Translations under genes and position numbers: made by a program
Source: Gracilariopsis chorda
Taxonomy: Eukaryota > Rhodophyta > Florideophyceae > Gracilariales > Gracilariaceae
Direction of reading: 5' to 3'
NCBI GenBank assembly: GCA_003194525.1
Contig: NBIV01000037.1
Coordinates: 248,001-312,000, forward strand
DNA: 64,000 bases
Notes under the pieces: model-generated
Database searches by the model: none
Seen by the model: only the letters and a program-made list of their open reading frames with translations
Told to the model about the DNA's origin: nothing
Shown: piece by piece, positions 48,733-60,620 of the stretch
Layout: the number at the start of each line of letters is the position of its first letter
Numbering within the stretch: the stretch's first letter is position 1

Positions 48733-51620
48733 TTCGAAAGTAGTCTATGTACCGGAAGGGAATGTCTTGGAGTTTACGTTTGGAGTTAAGTTGGGTGTTG
48801 GGGGAGAGTGGACTGGGGTGGAAGGGCGTGGGGGTCGGCTTGTATAGTGGTTGTGCAGCTAATTGACTGCAAAGGTACAAGAGTGGGACAGGGGTTGAGG
48901 GTTCGGGACACGGGGAGTTGATATGCTTGGTCTGATCCGAAGGTACGATGGTACCGAAGGTACCAACGGCACCTGAAGGCGTTTTCCAGCAATGAGCACG
49001 GCAGACACCAGCTGGAGCACTACACGTGTAGGGCTCTGAAACGCACCGTGCCGAAGTTGCGCTGTTTGAGCTGCATCGAAGACATCGAAGATCCTCTTTC
49101 GGCAACAAAGCGTAGCATATGCCCATGCGCTGCGTGGACGACATTCGCTAATTTTTTCGGCAGCCTCCACGCTGAACGTTCACTTCACTGTTCTTCACTT
49201 AATGCCAACTTTCATATCGGAAGAAGACGTATCTGCCATCGTTCTTTTCGTGCTTGTGAATTTTGCACATGAAGTGCAATAGCTGTTTCGACTTGCAGCA
49301 CCTGTCGTGTATGTCTCTCCGCTACAATTCGACGATGGGTGCTACGTGCTTGCATTCTTCATGCAAAGTATGTTAGACAGGCCCCAAACTGTCGTCGACA
49401 GCGCTTTTCGGGAGAAAGTCTCCTACCGCCGGAGTGGACGAACGTCAATTTGCCACCTGGCGAGATTTGTGTCCCATGGCCCAGATTTGTGTTCCATGGC
49501 CCATCTTCCAGTCTGTTTTTTCAAGCTCCAGCTAATCTTTTAGCGCAGAACGCACTTGTTCTGCTCAAGTTACAGAAAGGACGTCGTGCTCACTTTCTTA
49601 CTGCTCTCCGATATGTAACTTATGAACGAAACATCAAGATAACGTGATCGAACACTGCGCCACTCTAATGTGTAACGTGTCTGAAATGCTTTTGTAGGGC
49701 GCTGTGACACGCCTGAACGCTCTTCTGATTTACACCACTTTTTCTTTCCTTCCACTAGACTGGGGATCTGTTGCCCATGTGCAGCAATGCAACGTGCACA
49801 ACGATCTATTGTGAAAGTTGGGCAACAGGATCTCAGCACAATTCTCCGGGTGTGCGTAGCACAGCACATACGAACTTCGTATTACGAAGGTATAGTGAGA
49901 AAGAGCTATCGACGCTACCTTTGGTGCCGTTGGTACCGTTGGTGTCTGCTTGAATTCATTGTTCCCTTTGTCAGAACGCCAACAGCGTACTGATTCTCGA
50001 GTTGCATGATCTACTCAACGTCGAAACCTTAATCCAGTGCCTCTTACACATTTTTTTTACCGATTTCAAACATCCCTTATGGACTTCACGTGACTACATG
50101 TTTGTTGCACTCCGGTTTCTACATTTCTTCGAATCGAAGAGTTAGTCCGCCAGTGGCCACAGAAGTTGTTAGCCTTTCTTAGGAGAGAGAGGTTTTTCTC
50201 ATAAAAAGAAAAAACCTCTATCAATATGCCGTAATCAGACATATTGAACCCAAAATAAAGAAAGAAAGAAGAAGAGTTGTTCGGTCCTCCACTGTAACCG
50301 GAACCAGATTAAGAGTTGGTAGGAATCGGAAATTTTCGTTTGGTTCTTGTTTGGTTACACGTGCTTCATAGATAGCTTCGCATAAGATGCGCTAAGCCTA
50401 TGAAAAAGAGTAAACGTTGTCTTCGTTAATGGTAACACCCAATCATGTGAACAAGAGTGTTTTACTGCATCATTGAACTATACTAGAAAAACATGAGCCA
50501 ACTCATGTTCTCGTTCACAAGAACGTGTCGTCTGGTTCTTTCGAGCATTGTATCTAGTCTTATCTATTCTCCTATTTTGGAATGAACCTTTCTTGTTGTA
50601 TCACTCTTTATATTTGAGAAAGTCAAGCCCTCGACGTCGAATCATCAGGTGCAACACGGCCAGATAGGTGGCTGACTTGTATGCAAAGACAGGGATTTCT
50701 CACAGATCACCAATCCCAGCCGCAGTCTCAGATTTAGAGACACGAGTCCCTTATGTAACGACTCAAGGGGATAGCTCCCTCTTCGTCAACCGCTGATCGT
50801 CCTCGAGCTCCCCTCGACCCACAGAAAAAACGTCGGCTCTGTCACCCTGCTAGTCGTTGCCACTAGAGAGCGATGCCTTTATAGCCCGAGCCCAAAGGCC
50901 CGGTTGTTTTTCACTAGTCACGTCAAGCCAAATCGGTGTCGCCCGATTACAGCACTGTCGAACGCACCCGAAGGGTTGCGTGCTAGTTCACAATTAAAGG
51001 TAGATATGTAGCGTCTGTGTCAAGGTTGTTTGGCGGATGCCCAAGCCTTGACCAAATCGCCTGCATCCCACAGATAGTTTGGACACAACAAAAGTCTAAA
51101 ATGCAACCAGTGGTTACACTTATAAAAACACTAACACACATAATCTTTATGACATGTCGTTTTGTCGAACGTTTGACTCATAGAAATATCACAATTCCAA
51201 GTACTTGATTATGTGGCGGTAGCCTACCCGAGGTAATGATTACTGTTCGTGCCTTTGTACTTACGATCATCGCTCTCCTCCTGGATTTGGTGTCGATGAC
51301 AGAGAGCTAGTGCACTGTGCATTGTTCTATGTAGGTGACAGCGTGCATTTGCTGTGCGTCCTTTATCAGAACTTAAAACACTTGGTTCCCTGAGGGTGAT
51401 GTGTACAGCACTTCCTTAACCCATTATCTCGTGACAGACCGTCTTTGGCACAAACTAACATATAACATATGCAAGGTGCACCATGCTAATATAAGTGATC
51501 AGTTTTGGATCAGAATTTGATCTAACCCATTAACATGATACTGAGACGCCATCAGTTTCTGGCTGCACTAGAGGATGTCAGTTTGTGAATTGAAATACGT
51601 TGCGCGCGGCAACAACGATC
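48733..51620. other. Gene-poor region with hairpin cluster
   Basis: About 2.9 kb without a supportable protein gene. It contains a GGTACC-rich repeat (48944-48976) that recurs inverted at 49920-49951, a 20-bp tandem duplication near 49463-49502 (AGATTTGTGTCCCATGGCCC), and clustered short inverted repeats between 50185 and 50530. One has arms AGAGGTTTTT / AAAAACCTCT at 50188-50219, another AACATGAG / CTCATGTT at 50490-50509. Confidence 0.5.
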
Positions 51621-51740
51621 ACATTCGGCCATACCAAGTTGCCAAGCGCCGCTTCCCATCCCGCACAGCGAAGCTAAGTCACTTTGGGCAGGGCTAGTAC
51701 TGACATGAGGGATCGGTCTGGAATCCCCTGTGCCGAATGT
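51621..51740 (+). rRNA. 5S ribosomal RNA
   Basis: 120 nt. The ends form a perfect 9-bp helix I (ACATTCGGC at 51621-51629 with GCCGAATGT at 51732-51740). Typical landmarks follow in order: GGCCATACC, the loop CCCATCCCG, the box-A-like GCGAAGCTAAG (51668-51678) and a GCTAGTACTGACATGAGGG box-C-like region. A T run follows directly. The gene stands alone in this window, not in an array. A few positions in the box C arm differ from plant 5S, so a divergent or ageing copy cannot be excluded. Confidence 0.88.
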
Positions 51741-51744
51741 TTTT
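51740..51744 (+). terminator. RNA polymerase III T-run terminator of 5S rRNA
   Basis: TTTTT directly at the 3' end of the 5S RNA. Confidence 0.75.
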
Positions 51745-52685
51745 GCTTAGATACTCCGCCGTTGATCACTGAATAAAGAATAAGGCTTTTTTTTGGCATT
51801 AATCGTTTTCTTTTCACTTTCACTTCCACATTCACGTTATTGTTGTCCGCAAACAGGTGCATCAATTAGTAGTTCCTTGCGCAAAGAATTTGGCTTTCTT
51901 CCGGAGAAATGTGGGGGACATTCAGGATACGACTGATAGTCAAGACGGTGTTTCTGTGCCGCGTCCTCTGTTCTGAACTGATTGCAACCCATCATTTTCA
52001 ACATGGAAGCAGCTTGTAAATACCTAGGCTCACTGGTTGGAAACTCAGCTCATGTGTATTACTATCCTTTTGTTCAGCTTCAACGAATGTACAGAGCTGC
52101 ATACGAATTGTTATGCTTGTGCTTCGCCCTAGACCGCCGGTGTTACCTATTGTATCGTCGTTGAAACTTTGAACTCTTCTTTTGCGACGACGGCAGTTCC
52201 ATATGAAAGCCTTACTAAGAGCAAAAGCGTGACAGGCGCATATAGCAGAGAATACAATTACCATGTCTATTCTTCTTGTTGCACAACTTCGTGGCATCCA
52301 AAATTTGTTCAGATATGTTTTCAACTGGAACAGCATGGGGAGCCGTTCCAACTCAAAACCTGCTCTATTCCAGGGCCTACCTTTTGATTCCTCAGATTTC
52401 CGTGGTGAGGGACCTCAGTAATGTTGGCAATGTCGCTGCTAACTTACTACGTGTAGTAGAGTTAAAGTTCGCCTTCCGTGGACAAAGAAGCGGATGCGTC
52501 ACAGGTATTCGTGGACACTTGTGCACCGTGTACGGGTTGGCAACGATTGCAGACATGAGTCATTTGAATTTAAATCAGGGACTGAACTCTACAGGCGCCG
52601 GCATTTAAGCTGGACGGCGGGGCAGCGGTGACGTTGTGCAGTCCCTTCGAAGTCTGAGCTACCTCGCCGAAATCTAGTCCCTGTA
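51745..52685. other. Intergenic
   Basis: No gene recognised; small frames on both strands lack coding character. Confidence 0.45.
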
Positions 52686-53385
52686 GAGCCTTGCTCCGGG
52701 TAAGAGTAGAGCTTTGCTCCTCGACGTTTTGATGGTTGAGCCTTGTTCCCAGACATTTTTACGGTTGAGCGTTTGCTCCCAGACATCTTGCGGTTGAGCC
52801 ATGCTCCCAGACATATATCTTTGTTTCGAGCCTTGCTCCTGGTCTTCGATGAGCCACGCTCCGTGTTACACCTTGCTGCTTCGCAGCCGAGTTGCTGCTG
52901 TCTGTGAAATACAGTAGTAGGCCATCGATTGTTCACTGACTTCATCAGTTAGGGTCTTCTGACCCCAGTAGGCTGGACTTACAAAAGAAGGCATGAGCTA
53001 CTAGCGCGGTGGGACGGGAGAGCCCATCATGGAAGCGCTGCCGCGACCATTTTTTCTCTCTGTGCCTCTCCCTTTCGCCTCCCTTCCCTTCTCCATCCAG
53101 CATGCTTCCTATTCCCTCGTCCTTATCTCTTTCCGTGCACCAGCTAGTAGCAGCTGCAACGCTACAGAGCGGTACACTCCAGATTTCAGTTGAGCTTTGC
53201 TCGTAAATCCCTTAACACCATAGAGCCGTGCTCCAGATATTCAGTTGAGCCTTGCTCCCAAAGCCAAGAAGCCACGCTCACGACTAAAATGGAGCGTTGC
53301 TCTCAAAGCCGTAGAGCCGTGATCCGAGTATTACGTGATCCGAAAGCTGTGCTCCGGATTGGTGTTGAGCCCTTGCTTCTTGCTA
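52686..53385. repeat. Array of GAGC-nnn-GCTC micro-hairpins
   Basis: At least 14 variants of GAGCCTTGCTCC, most preceded by TT or TA and followed by CAGA or CCAA, occur in two clusters: 52686-52870 and 53190-53385. Spacing is 20-35 bases. Arms GAGC and GCTC are complementary around a 3-base loop that varies (CTT, TTT, CGT, CAC, CAT). Several variants alter one arm only. No coding function. The 300 bp between the clusters is Pro/Ser-coding-like low complexity (CCTCTCCC-rich). Confidence 0.75.
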
Positions 53386-55298
53386 GAACAGTCGGAGCTT
53401 TTGAGCTCAGAACACGAATAGGGAGATACACAAAAGGGGACCCCTAGTTGTCTGTTAACTTGTTTATGTTGAGCGCACATACCTGGTTCCAATAACATGG
53501 TATCTAACGGTTCTTTCACGAAGAACGCGAGTAGTGTTCTTAGATAAACTGGAGACTATGGAAAGTGAAATGGCTGGCGGTCTATCATACAATACTTGTT
53601 CAGAAAGTTGTATACTGCTATGATGTGAATGCTAGCGAAAGAGCAGGCGGCAAGATGGCGGCTGCAGCTTCGGGTGCCGTACCCACGAAGCGTTCTGAGA
53701 AGTGCGAACAAGTTGTTGCGAAACAAGCTGCGGGAGTTGCGCAAGTGGACCGGACGGAGGAAAGCACAGCAACTTGCAACGTCACTTGGGCCGGTTCTTT
53801 CGATATAGAGCAAAACAGCCATGTTGAGGATAGAATTGCAGCGTGACCAATGGTACGCTGCATTAGGCGAACGCTGTTCGAGCTGATGCACCGAGGGAGA
53901 GAGAGAATGAAAAGTTGTCTCTCCTTGTGAGCTATATAAGCGAGTCGCGTTATCGGTGGTAAACACGGTATGCGTGGTTTTGTGAATCATCTGGACTGCA
54001 GACTGTGGAAGTTGAAGCAGTTGTCATGGGGTGTTGCGTCCATACTTGAGGTCGGAAAGCGTGGGAGGATAATGGTGTGGCATGGACTGATATCGAAGGG
54101 ATACTGCACCAAACGGTAACCCTTACCCTGTTACGGTTGTATATGTAAGATATGGAAGTGCGGGTGTATGCCAGTTTTGTACAACTGGTGAGTGAGCGCT
54201 CAATTGACGATTGTGCGCCACCCGTATTACGAGTCTCGTAACGGAGTGCGGATAATTTGAGAATGACGCAGTGAATAGATATGCGAAGGGATTGTACCAG
54301 CGTTGGAATTGAAGGAAATGAGACGGGTTGTGGAAGCAGCGAGGGAGCAGGGCTGAGGCGCGAATCGCATGAGCCAACGGCAGCGCGAGAAGAAGAGAGT
54401 TGATAGAGCATACGGGCGCTCTGAGGGAAGTGCATGTAAAACAAATCGTCACGCAGATAGTTGGGCATTGAAACGAGGAGATAAAGGGATAAGCGTGTAT
54501 GTAATGTGCTTTGCGTATGGGCGCACTGGGCGGGGTTGTGGACAGTTGCACTGGAAAGAAATAGTGTAGATTGTTGCTTTCCAGGTAAAGTAAGCTGGAT
54601 GTAGCAGTTTGTGAAGCACGTGTATTCGCTCTGGGAGGTACGGCAGCATGGAGGCAATAGCGTTGTGCAGGCACTTTGCTAGCGCCAATAATCATACATT
54701 CAGAGGGGTGGTTGGATTGAAGAGATCGTTTGTTGTTCGCATATGTCGGGACTAAGCGAATATGGGGGTTGACGACGACGCTTTAAACGTCGACCACGAA
54801 GGGGAGGGCGGGTGCGACGATGGTCTAGTACGTGAGATAGCGGAGATAGAGACGGAAGGCAGCCGCGACGATGTGTGAGTGGGCTATGCGGCTGACTGGC
54901 GGACTAGGGTAGCGCCGTTTAAACGCGAGACTACAGAAGTGTGGCGAAAGAGGTGAGTGGCGGAGAAGCGGTGCGTATATACCTTCAGAAAGAAACATTT
55001 CGTGAGGGGGCAGTGCCCGCCAGGGTTTTTTTGGCTTTTTGGCGTGTGATGCACAGCGCGCGCACTCGCTTTGCACGCGCGCGATATTTTGCATGCGCCC
55101 GAAGCGTGGAACGAGCGCGCGAGGCGAAGCGAAGGCGCGCTGCCAGTCCACCGCACGGGGGTGAACACAATCCATCGCGCTCGTTTCTCTCGTAACGGTG
55201 GCGTTGTGCTGTCCGGTAAGGTACACCTCATCATGCATGCGGTCGCTCCCATGCTCAGATGCCTCTAAAAGCCGTCTTCGTCCGCTGCGCGCCCCACA
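53386..55298. other. Intergenic, upstream of N-acetylglutamate synthase
   Basis: About 1.9 kb. Minus-strand frames at 53950-54657 and 54825-55252 are long but show no domain features. No supportable gene. Confidence 0.45.
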
Positions 55299-55315
55299 CC
55301 CCCCCCCCCCCCCCC
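55299..55315. repeat. Poly-C tract (17 C)
   Basis: Uninterrupted run of 17 C about 35 bp before the start codon of the N-acetylglutamate synthase gene, probably within its 5' UTR or promoter. Confidence 0.85.
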
Positions 55316-55348
55316 TTGCAGCCCATTTGCTCGCCGTAGCTTTCCGCT

Positions 55349-57139
55349 ATGCATTGTCCCCTGCTCTCAGCGACCTTTGTCGCTTCCCCAGCGTGGCTAC
55401 CGCCGCCAATTCGCTCCATACCCCCCCTGCGTCAGCTGCGCCCCCTCGCGTGCCCAGGCCCGCTTTCGCCGCATCTCTACCGCACCTATAAGCCCTACAT
55501 ACGCGCTCGCGCCTCCTTGGAAGGCAATGGACGCCCCCAATCCACTCATGTGCTCCCCCTTGCTACCCCCACCCCAACCCCCCAAGACTCCTCTGCCGAC
55601 AGTGATGAGATCTACTTTGATGGACTGTCATACCCCACCGAGGTGCTCGAGTGGTGCACCACCAACCCTGATTCCTTCGATACCGCTCCCTACCACACTA
55701 AACGGCTCAGAGTTCCCCACGAGTCACGCCCTTCTCCGTTTTCCGCCGACGCAATGCTGGGCCGCATCTGCGCCGGCGACCACCAGTTCTACACCCCGCG
55801 AGTTCAACAGTCCTTTGTGCACACCTTCCGAATGAGCTCGCCGTACATCTATGCCCATCAAGGGCTCGTCTTCGTCATTCACATTCCCGGCGCCCTGCTT
55901 GAAGAGCGCTTGTTTAATTCCGTCATGGAGGACATTGCCCTAATGCACATTGTCGGCATCAAGCTCGTCCTCGTTCTCGGACCTGCGGCCCAGATTGATC
56001 GCCGCATGGCCTCGGAACAAATCCACTCCACCTTCATCGACGGCATCCGCGTCACCGATCTGCGCACCCTCCAGCTCGTCAAAGAGGCTGCGGGCAGCAT
56101 GAGGTTTGAAGTCGAAAGTACCCTCAGTCGCGGCCTCAAGAACATGCCCAGTGCTAGCCGCATTAGTGTTGTCAGTGGCAGCTTCTATTCTGCCCAGCCC
56201 GTTGGTATTATCAATGGTCAAGACTTTGGCTACTCTGGAAAAGTGCGTCGCATCGATGAGGAATCCATCAATCGCAGACTGGATGATGGTGATATTGTCA
56301 TCGTTCCCAATGTTGGTTTCTCTCCTTCCGGTCAAACATTCAACTGCCGTTCGGAAGAGCTTGCAGCCGCCTGCGCTGGCCAACTCAAAGCTGAGAAGCT
56401 CATCTTCATGGGAAGTGGTGAAACGCTTTACGATACGCGTACCGATCATACTATTCCCAATCTTTCGCTCAAATCCGCTGCCCGTTTCTTACGGACTAGA
56501 GGCGGTGAGTTGCCCTCACATTTCAAGAAGGCCATCGAATGTGCTGTCGCTGCTCTAGACAACGGCGTCCGCCGCGCTCACCTGCTAAACCGTTTCCTGG
56601 ATGGTGTCCTGCTTATGGAGGTCTTCCACCGTGATGGCGTTGGGCTGATGATTTCTCGCGATTTGTACGAGGGATTTCGTCGTGCCCGTTCGTCTGATCT
56701 AAATGGTTTACGAGACATCATAAAGCCTCTGGAAGAACAGGGCATATTGAAACCTCGTTCGCGAAGAAAGCTTGAACAGGAAATTGGTGAGTTTGTGGTC
56801 ATAGAGCGAGACGGAATGATCATTGCGTGTCTTTCGTTATCCCAGATGGAAGATGATCCTACGTGGGCTGAGCTCGGTTGCTTAGCAGTGCACCACGACT
56901 ACCGAAAACTTGGAAAAGGTGATGCCATGCTTGGGTTCACAGAACGAATGGCATATAACATGGGAGTGCGTAACCTTTTCATCCTGTCAACGCAAAGCTT
57001 TGAATGGTTTCGCGAGCGCGGATTCTCGGAGTCTGACATCTGCGATTTGCCCCTCTCAAGGCAAGCGAGATACGACAAGACCAGAAAGTCAAAAGTGTTT
57101 TTAAAGCTTCTCGAAGGAAGCAGAGCGGTACGTCCATGA
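55349..57139 (+). CDS. N-acetylglutamate synthase (amino-acid N-acetyltransferase)
   Basis: First step of arginine synthesis: acetyl-CoA + glutamate to N-acetylglutamate (EC 2.3.1.1). 596 residues. The N-terminal 90 or so are Pro/Arg/Ser-rich with few acids and look like a plastid (or mitochondrial) transit peptide. About residues 165-420 form an amino-acid-kinase fold (GIKLVLVLGPAAQIDRRM, NGQDFGYSGKVRRID, GSGETLYD), the arginine-binding regulatory domain of ArgA-type enzymes. Residues 475-590 are a GNAT domain with the acetyl-CoA loop HHDYRKLGKGDAML. This ArgA-like two-domain form is the plant/algal and bacterial type rather than the animal one. ATG at 55349 follows the poly-C tract. Intronless. 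Confidence 0.92.
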   Translation: MHCPLLSATFVASPAWLPPPIRSIPPLRQLRPLACPGPLSPHLYRTYKPYIRARASLEGNGRPQSTHVLPLATPTPTPQDSSADSDEIYFDGLSYPTEVLEWCTTNPDSFDTAPYHTKRLRVPHESRPSPFSADAMLGRICAGDHQFYTPRVQQSFVHTFRMSSPYIYAHQGLVFVIHIPGALLEERLFNSVMEDIALMHIVGIKLVLVLGPAAQIDRRMASEQIHSTFIDGIRVTDLRTLQLVKEAAGSMRFEVESTLSRGLKNMPSASRISVVSGSFYSAQPVGIINGQDFGYSGKVRRIDEESINRRLDDGDIVIVPNVGFSPSGQTFNCRSEELAAACAGQLKAEKLIFMGSGETLYDTRTDHTIPNLSLKSAARFLRTRGGELPSHFKKAIECAVAALDNGVRRAHLLNRFLDGVLLMEVFHRDGVGLMISRDLYEGFRRARSSDLNGLRDIIKPLEEQGILKPRSRRKLEQEIGEFVVIERDGMIIACLSLSQMEDDPTWAELGCLAVHHDYRKLGKGDAMLGFTERMAYNMGVRNLFILSTQSFEWFRERGFSESDICDLPLSRQARYDKTRKSKVFLKLLEGSRAVRP

Positions 57140-58840
57140 GTCTTGCCGACCACATGCGTTCCCTCAACGGAGTAGCAATTGCGGTTTTTTTTGTTTCGCT
57201 TACATGTCCGGTCTCCGTTTTCGAGTTGTAACAACTCATCCTGACTACTAACACTGACTGCAATCCTTTTGCATTCGCCTTCTTATGCTTCTTATTCCAC
57301 CTCAACAGGTCGACGAAGCAGAGGTTCTTAAACACCTGTGAAGCGCTTTTTCGACTTATCAAAGTTCCAATTGTTAACAATATCGGCTCAAGCTAATGTC
57401 GAAGCACAGGGGTAGTGTAGTGTTTCACATACATCTCCTATATCTTGCTATGAACATGGGTGGTGAAGAATTAGTGCTTTTGTAATATCATCATTATTCA
57501 ATCGGGTATCGCACGCATAATTAGCTCCACTATGTTCATAGCTCTGTGTAGATTGGTTCGTATCAATCATGACGCCAAAGTACGTCAAAACCGGAGAGGA
57601 ATTCTCTGCAGAAGTGTGGTGGTAGTCGTTATCCTCAATGCACTTTGTACCCCTGTACTCTGCATACGAAATGCTCCACTTTCGAGATCTTCTTCTCCTT
57701 TATTGTGGGTTCAGCATGCCTGATTACGGCACGCTGATAGTGGTTTCTCATTTGAAAAACTTCTCTCTCCTCAAGAAAGCTAACAGCTTTTGTGGCCACT
57801 GGCGGACTATCTCCGCTAAAGTCTTACCCCTTCTTTCTGCAGGAGCAGGGAGCTCGCGTCTTCTAGATTCCGTCCGCTTGGTGCAACGCAGCACAAAATG
57901 TTCCACATCATTGGTAGCGTGTGTGTTGCAGTCGCACTGTGACGGCTTTCTTTCTGTGTAGGTAGCAACTGGATGAAGCTTCGGAGTGTAACCTACGTAG
58001 ATTTGCGACAGCGTAACTTCTGTTTCGAGATCGTATTACCCAAACTGACAAAACCGACTGACATGTCCGCTGGAATGCCCACCACTTCTGGCAACCAGTC
58101 TTCGCATAAAATCCTTTCGCTGCTCATCGAATAGCTTTAAACGTCGGAAAGGACAGAGTGCGCTGTACCCCTGTGCTCACGGAGGCGTCCTGTTTCTTGT
58201 TGAGAGAATTGTAAATGAGTTATCTCGGAAACGCATTCGACTTTTGTACCAACGGTATCATAGCATGAGCTTCCGCGTTTTATCCAAAGCAGTATGTTAT
58301 AAACGACTCTCGCTTAGGTTTAAGTAGCGGTCGCTAGCGACCGCTAACCCTTACTATCTACCTACCTACATGTAGTACGAAGATTGTTTGCCCCATTCTC
58401 TAGACCAATATCAGCTACGTGTCTCGCCGGGGTAAAAGACTCAAGGCTCCCTTGGTACTGTACACCAAGGGTAAGGGTTACGAGAGATGAAGGTTTAGGA
58501 TTGGCAAGGTTCGACTCTTCGCACATACTGTTGTTCAGGCTTTCTAAGCCAAGAGAGTCCAAACCTTCGCATCGTTTACAACTTCCAGTGCAGGGAAACC
58601 CAGGGGTGCAACCGCCTCTTTCGGTAATGGTACATCTGGCCCCAGCGACGACATCTATAACGGCGCGCTGCGCTGGATTTAAGTAGTGGTGAGCGTCAGT
58701 ATCTTCAGAAGAGAAAGATTTCGTGCACTCGTTTTCACTGCTTGAAATCCCGCCTCTGCAAGACTGAAGTGCTGAACCAAGGCATCGGGTTCGGTGAATA
58801 TAACACAAGGACAAAGGAGTGTAAGAAAACTGTTCAGAAG
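57140..58840. other. Intergenic, with a perfect 22-bp palindrome
   Basis: 1.7 kb without a supportable gene. Contains the palindrome at 58325-58346 and a GGTAC/CCAAGGG repeat near 58450-58475. Confidence 0.45.
58325..58346. repeat. Perfect 22-bp palindrome
   Basis: Uninterrupted self-complementary sequence centred on GGTCGCTAGCGACC, extended to TAGC...GCTA on both sides. Function unknown. Confidence 0.9.
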
Positions 58841-59098
58841 ATGAGTCAGAAAAAACAAGAAGATAACCATTTCGAGCAAAGTACGAAGGAGTTGGCACAG
58901 TTTTTGGCAGAAAAGGAGAGATTGCGTGATCGAATGGCGCTAGCGTCAGCTGAGATGCACTCATTACGGTCGTTTGTAGATGAAACAAAGAAAGGCTTCG
59001 ACAATCAGATGCTGCAAGTTCAGGCCCAGACTGCGTCTTCGAAATCAAAGGGTAGCGAGACCAGTGGTAAACCAGCACAATCAAAACCTGAAAAGTAA
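58841..59098 (+). CDS. Possible small coiled-coil protein (85 aa)
   Basis: ATG at 58841 (MSQKKQEDNHFEQSTKELAQ). The middle 50 residues are a charged amphipathic helix (FLAEKERLRDRMALASAEMH), then a Ser/Lys/Gln tail. The frame is open to 58742 without ATG, so an upstream exon is possible. It converges on DHFR-TS, 79 bp apart. Composition suggests coding, but there is no family match I can name, and the opposite strand also has an open frame. Confidence 0.4.
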   Translation: MSQKKQEDNHFEQSTKELAQFLAEKERLRDRMALASAEMHSLRSFVDETKKGFDNQMLQVQAQTASSKSKGSETSGKPAQSKPEK

Positions 59099-59177
59099 CT
59101 GGGACGTCCATGTTACTACCGTTCCCACCGCTTCTCTGCATGAACTGGTAAACAGAGAGGACAGGAATATTGCCCCA

Positions 59178-60620
59178 TCACACAGCCATCTTCATCGCAA
59201 TGGACTTGTGTGGCGTGTAATTCTCAAGTGTAAGATCTTCAAAACGGAAATCTTCTATCCGGTCCCGATTCCGAATTGTAAGCGTAGGAAATGGATTCGG
59301 ACTTCGTGTAAGTTGTTCTCGGAGAGCTTCTATGTGATTCAGGTATACGTGGGCGTCGCCCAGAACATGAACGAAGTCACCGGGAACCAAGCCAGTTACC
59401 TTCGCAATTAGACAAGTCAGTAGTGAGTAGGATGCGATATTAAATGGAACTCCTAGCCCCATGTCACAGGAACGTTGATACATCTGGCAAGAGAGTTCTC
59501 CATTGGCGACGTAGAACTGTGCCAATAGATGACACGGTGGTAAGGCCATCTTGTCCATTGACGCGGGGTTCCATGCACAAAGCAAAATTCGGCGGTCGTT
59601 AGGGTTGCTCTTGATGGTATTGATAACGCTCTGAAGTTGATCTACACCCTTTCCGTTATAATCTGCGCCCATATCCGAATACTCTGCACCAAAGTGACGC
59701 CACTGAAAACCGTACACAGGACCGAGATCTCCTATCTCCCGTTCAGTAAAACCACGCGAATTCAAGAACTCTCTAGATCCGTTTCCATCCCAGATATGTA
59801 TTCCCTTGTCAGAAAGTTCATTCGCATTGGTACTTCCTCTGATTAACCAGAATAGTTCTTCAGCAACCCCGCGCCAAAACACTCTTTTCGTAGTCAACAG
59901 TGGAAATGAACGCCGCAGGTTGAATCTCATCTGTGCTCCAAATACAGACAGGGTACCAGTACCAGTCCTGTCACCTTTTCTCGCACCACCATTAATTATG
60001 CGTCGCACAAGGTCAAGATACTGGTACTCTTCATGCCTCAGTGCTGCTTCCGAGGACATTGGACTATCCATTTTGGGTGACCGAGTGTATTCCTTCATAC
60101 GATATGTAACACCATTCTCTGTAATGTCCGCAGAGATAGAGATAGGTGCGAACGGAGAATCCCCCGCCTCCATTTCAAACGGGAAACATCGATCCGATTC
60201 GAAGACTGTATCGATCTCTGTGAAATACACTCTTGAAGACCACTGTGGGCTTTTCAATGCTTCCCTGTAAACTGATTCACCGCCAATAATGTACACTACT
60301 CTTATACCACGAGCCTTTAGCAGTAGCGCGGCAGCAGAAAGTGAACCCGCCACAAGCACGGAATCTGGATACTTCAGTTCATTCCTAGGCTTCGAGGACA
60401 ACACGATATTGAGGCGACCTGGGAGCGGTCTAGACTTAGGCGGGATGGATTGGTACGTAGTGGATCCCATCAGGACAGCTGCACCCATCGTCGTGTCCTT
60501 GAAGTAACGCATGTCTTGTGAAAGGCGGGGCCACGGAAGCTGGCCCTGGTATCCAATACCTTGATTCTGTTTGCAAACAGCAACAATCAAGCGCCCTTCA
60601 ACCTCCATGTCAACAACCAT
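59178..60620 (-). CDS. Bifunctional dihydrofolate reductase-thymidylate synthase
   Basis: 480 residues, ATG at 60620. The DHFR half (about 1-175) has [28 protein letters not shown] and the IIGGESVY loop; it reduces dihydrofolate with NADPH. A short linker leads to the TS half (about 195-480) with [13 protein letters not shown], the active-site Cys in [12 protein letters not shown] (near residue 363), [16 protein letters not shown] and the C-terminal [20 protein letters not shown]. The fused enzyme makes dTMP and recycles folate; the fusion is typical of plants, algae and many protists and absent from animals and fungi. All key motifs are intact. An E2F-like palindrome lies about 260 bp upstream. 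Confidence 0.97.
   Translation of the reverse strand: MVVDMEVEGRLIVAVCKQNQGIGYQGQLPWPRLSQDMRYFKDTTMGAAVLMGSTTYQSIPPKSRPLPGRLNIVLSSKPRNELKYPDSVLVAGSLSAAALLLKARGIRVVYIIGGESVYREALKSPQWSSRVYFTEIDTVFESDRCFPFEMEAGDSPFAPISISADITENGVTYRMKEYTRSPKMDSPMSSEAALRHEEYQYLDLVRRIINGGARKGDRTGTGTLSVFGAQMRFNLRRSFPLLTTKRVFWRGVAEELFWLIRGSTNANELSDKGIHIWDGNGSREFLNSRGFTEREIGDLGPVYGFQWRHFGAEYSDMGADYNGKGVDQLQSVINTIKSNPNDRRILLCAWNPASMDKMALPPCHLLAQFYVANGELSCQMYQRSCDMGLGVPFNIASYSLLTCLIAKVTGLVPGDFVHVLGDAHVYLNHIEALREQLTRSPNPFPTLTIRNRDRIEDFRFEDLTLENYTPHKSIAMKMAV

Noticed and set aside
48422..49144. 240-codon minus-strand frame
   Set aside because: It overlaps the 5' part of the membrane-protein gene in another frame and has no features of its own.
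50168..51135. Possible solo LTR starting TGTTAG and ending CTAACA
   Set aside because: Flanking bases do not form a target duplication and no second copy is in the window.
53950..54657. 235-codon minus-strand frame in the gene-poor region
   Set aside because: Ser/Thr/His-rich, with a second equally long frame overlapping it and no recognisable motif.
58362..59141. 259-codon minus-strand frame opposite the small coiled-coil ORF
   Set aside because: No motif, and it starts with a non-ATG codon beside the end of DHFR-TS.
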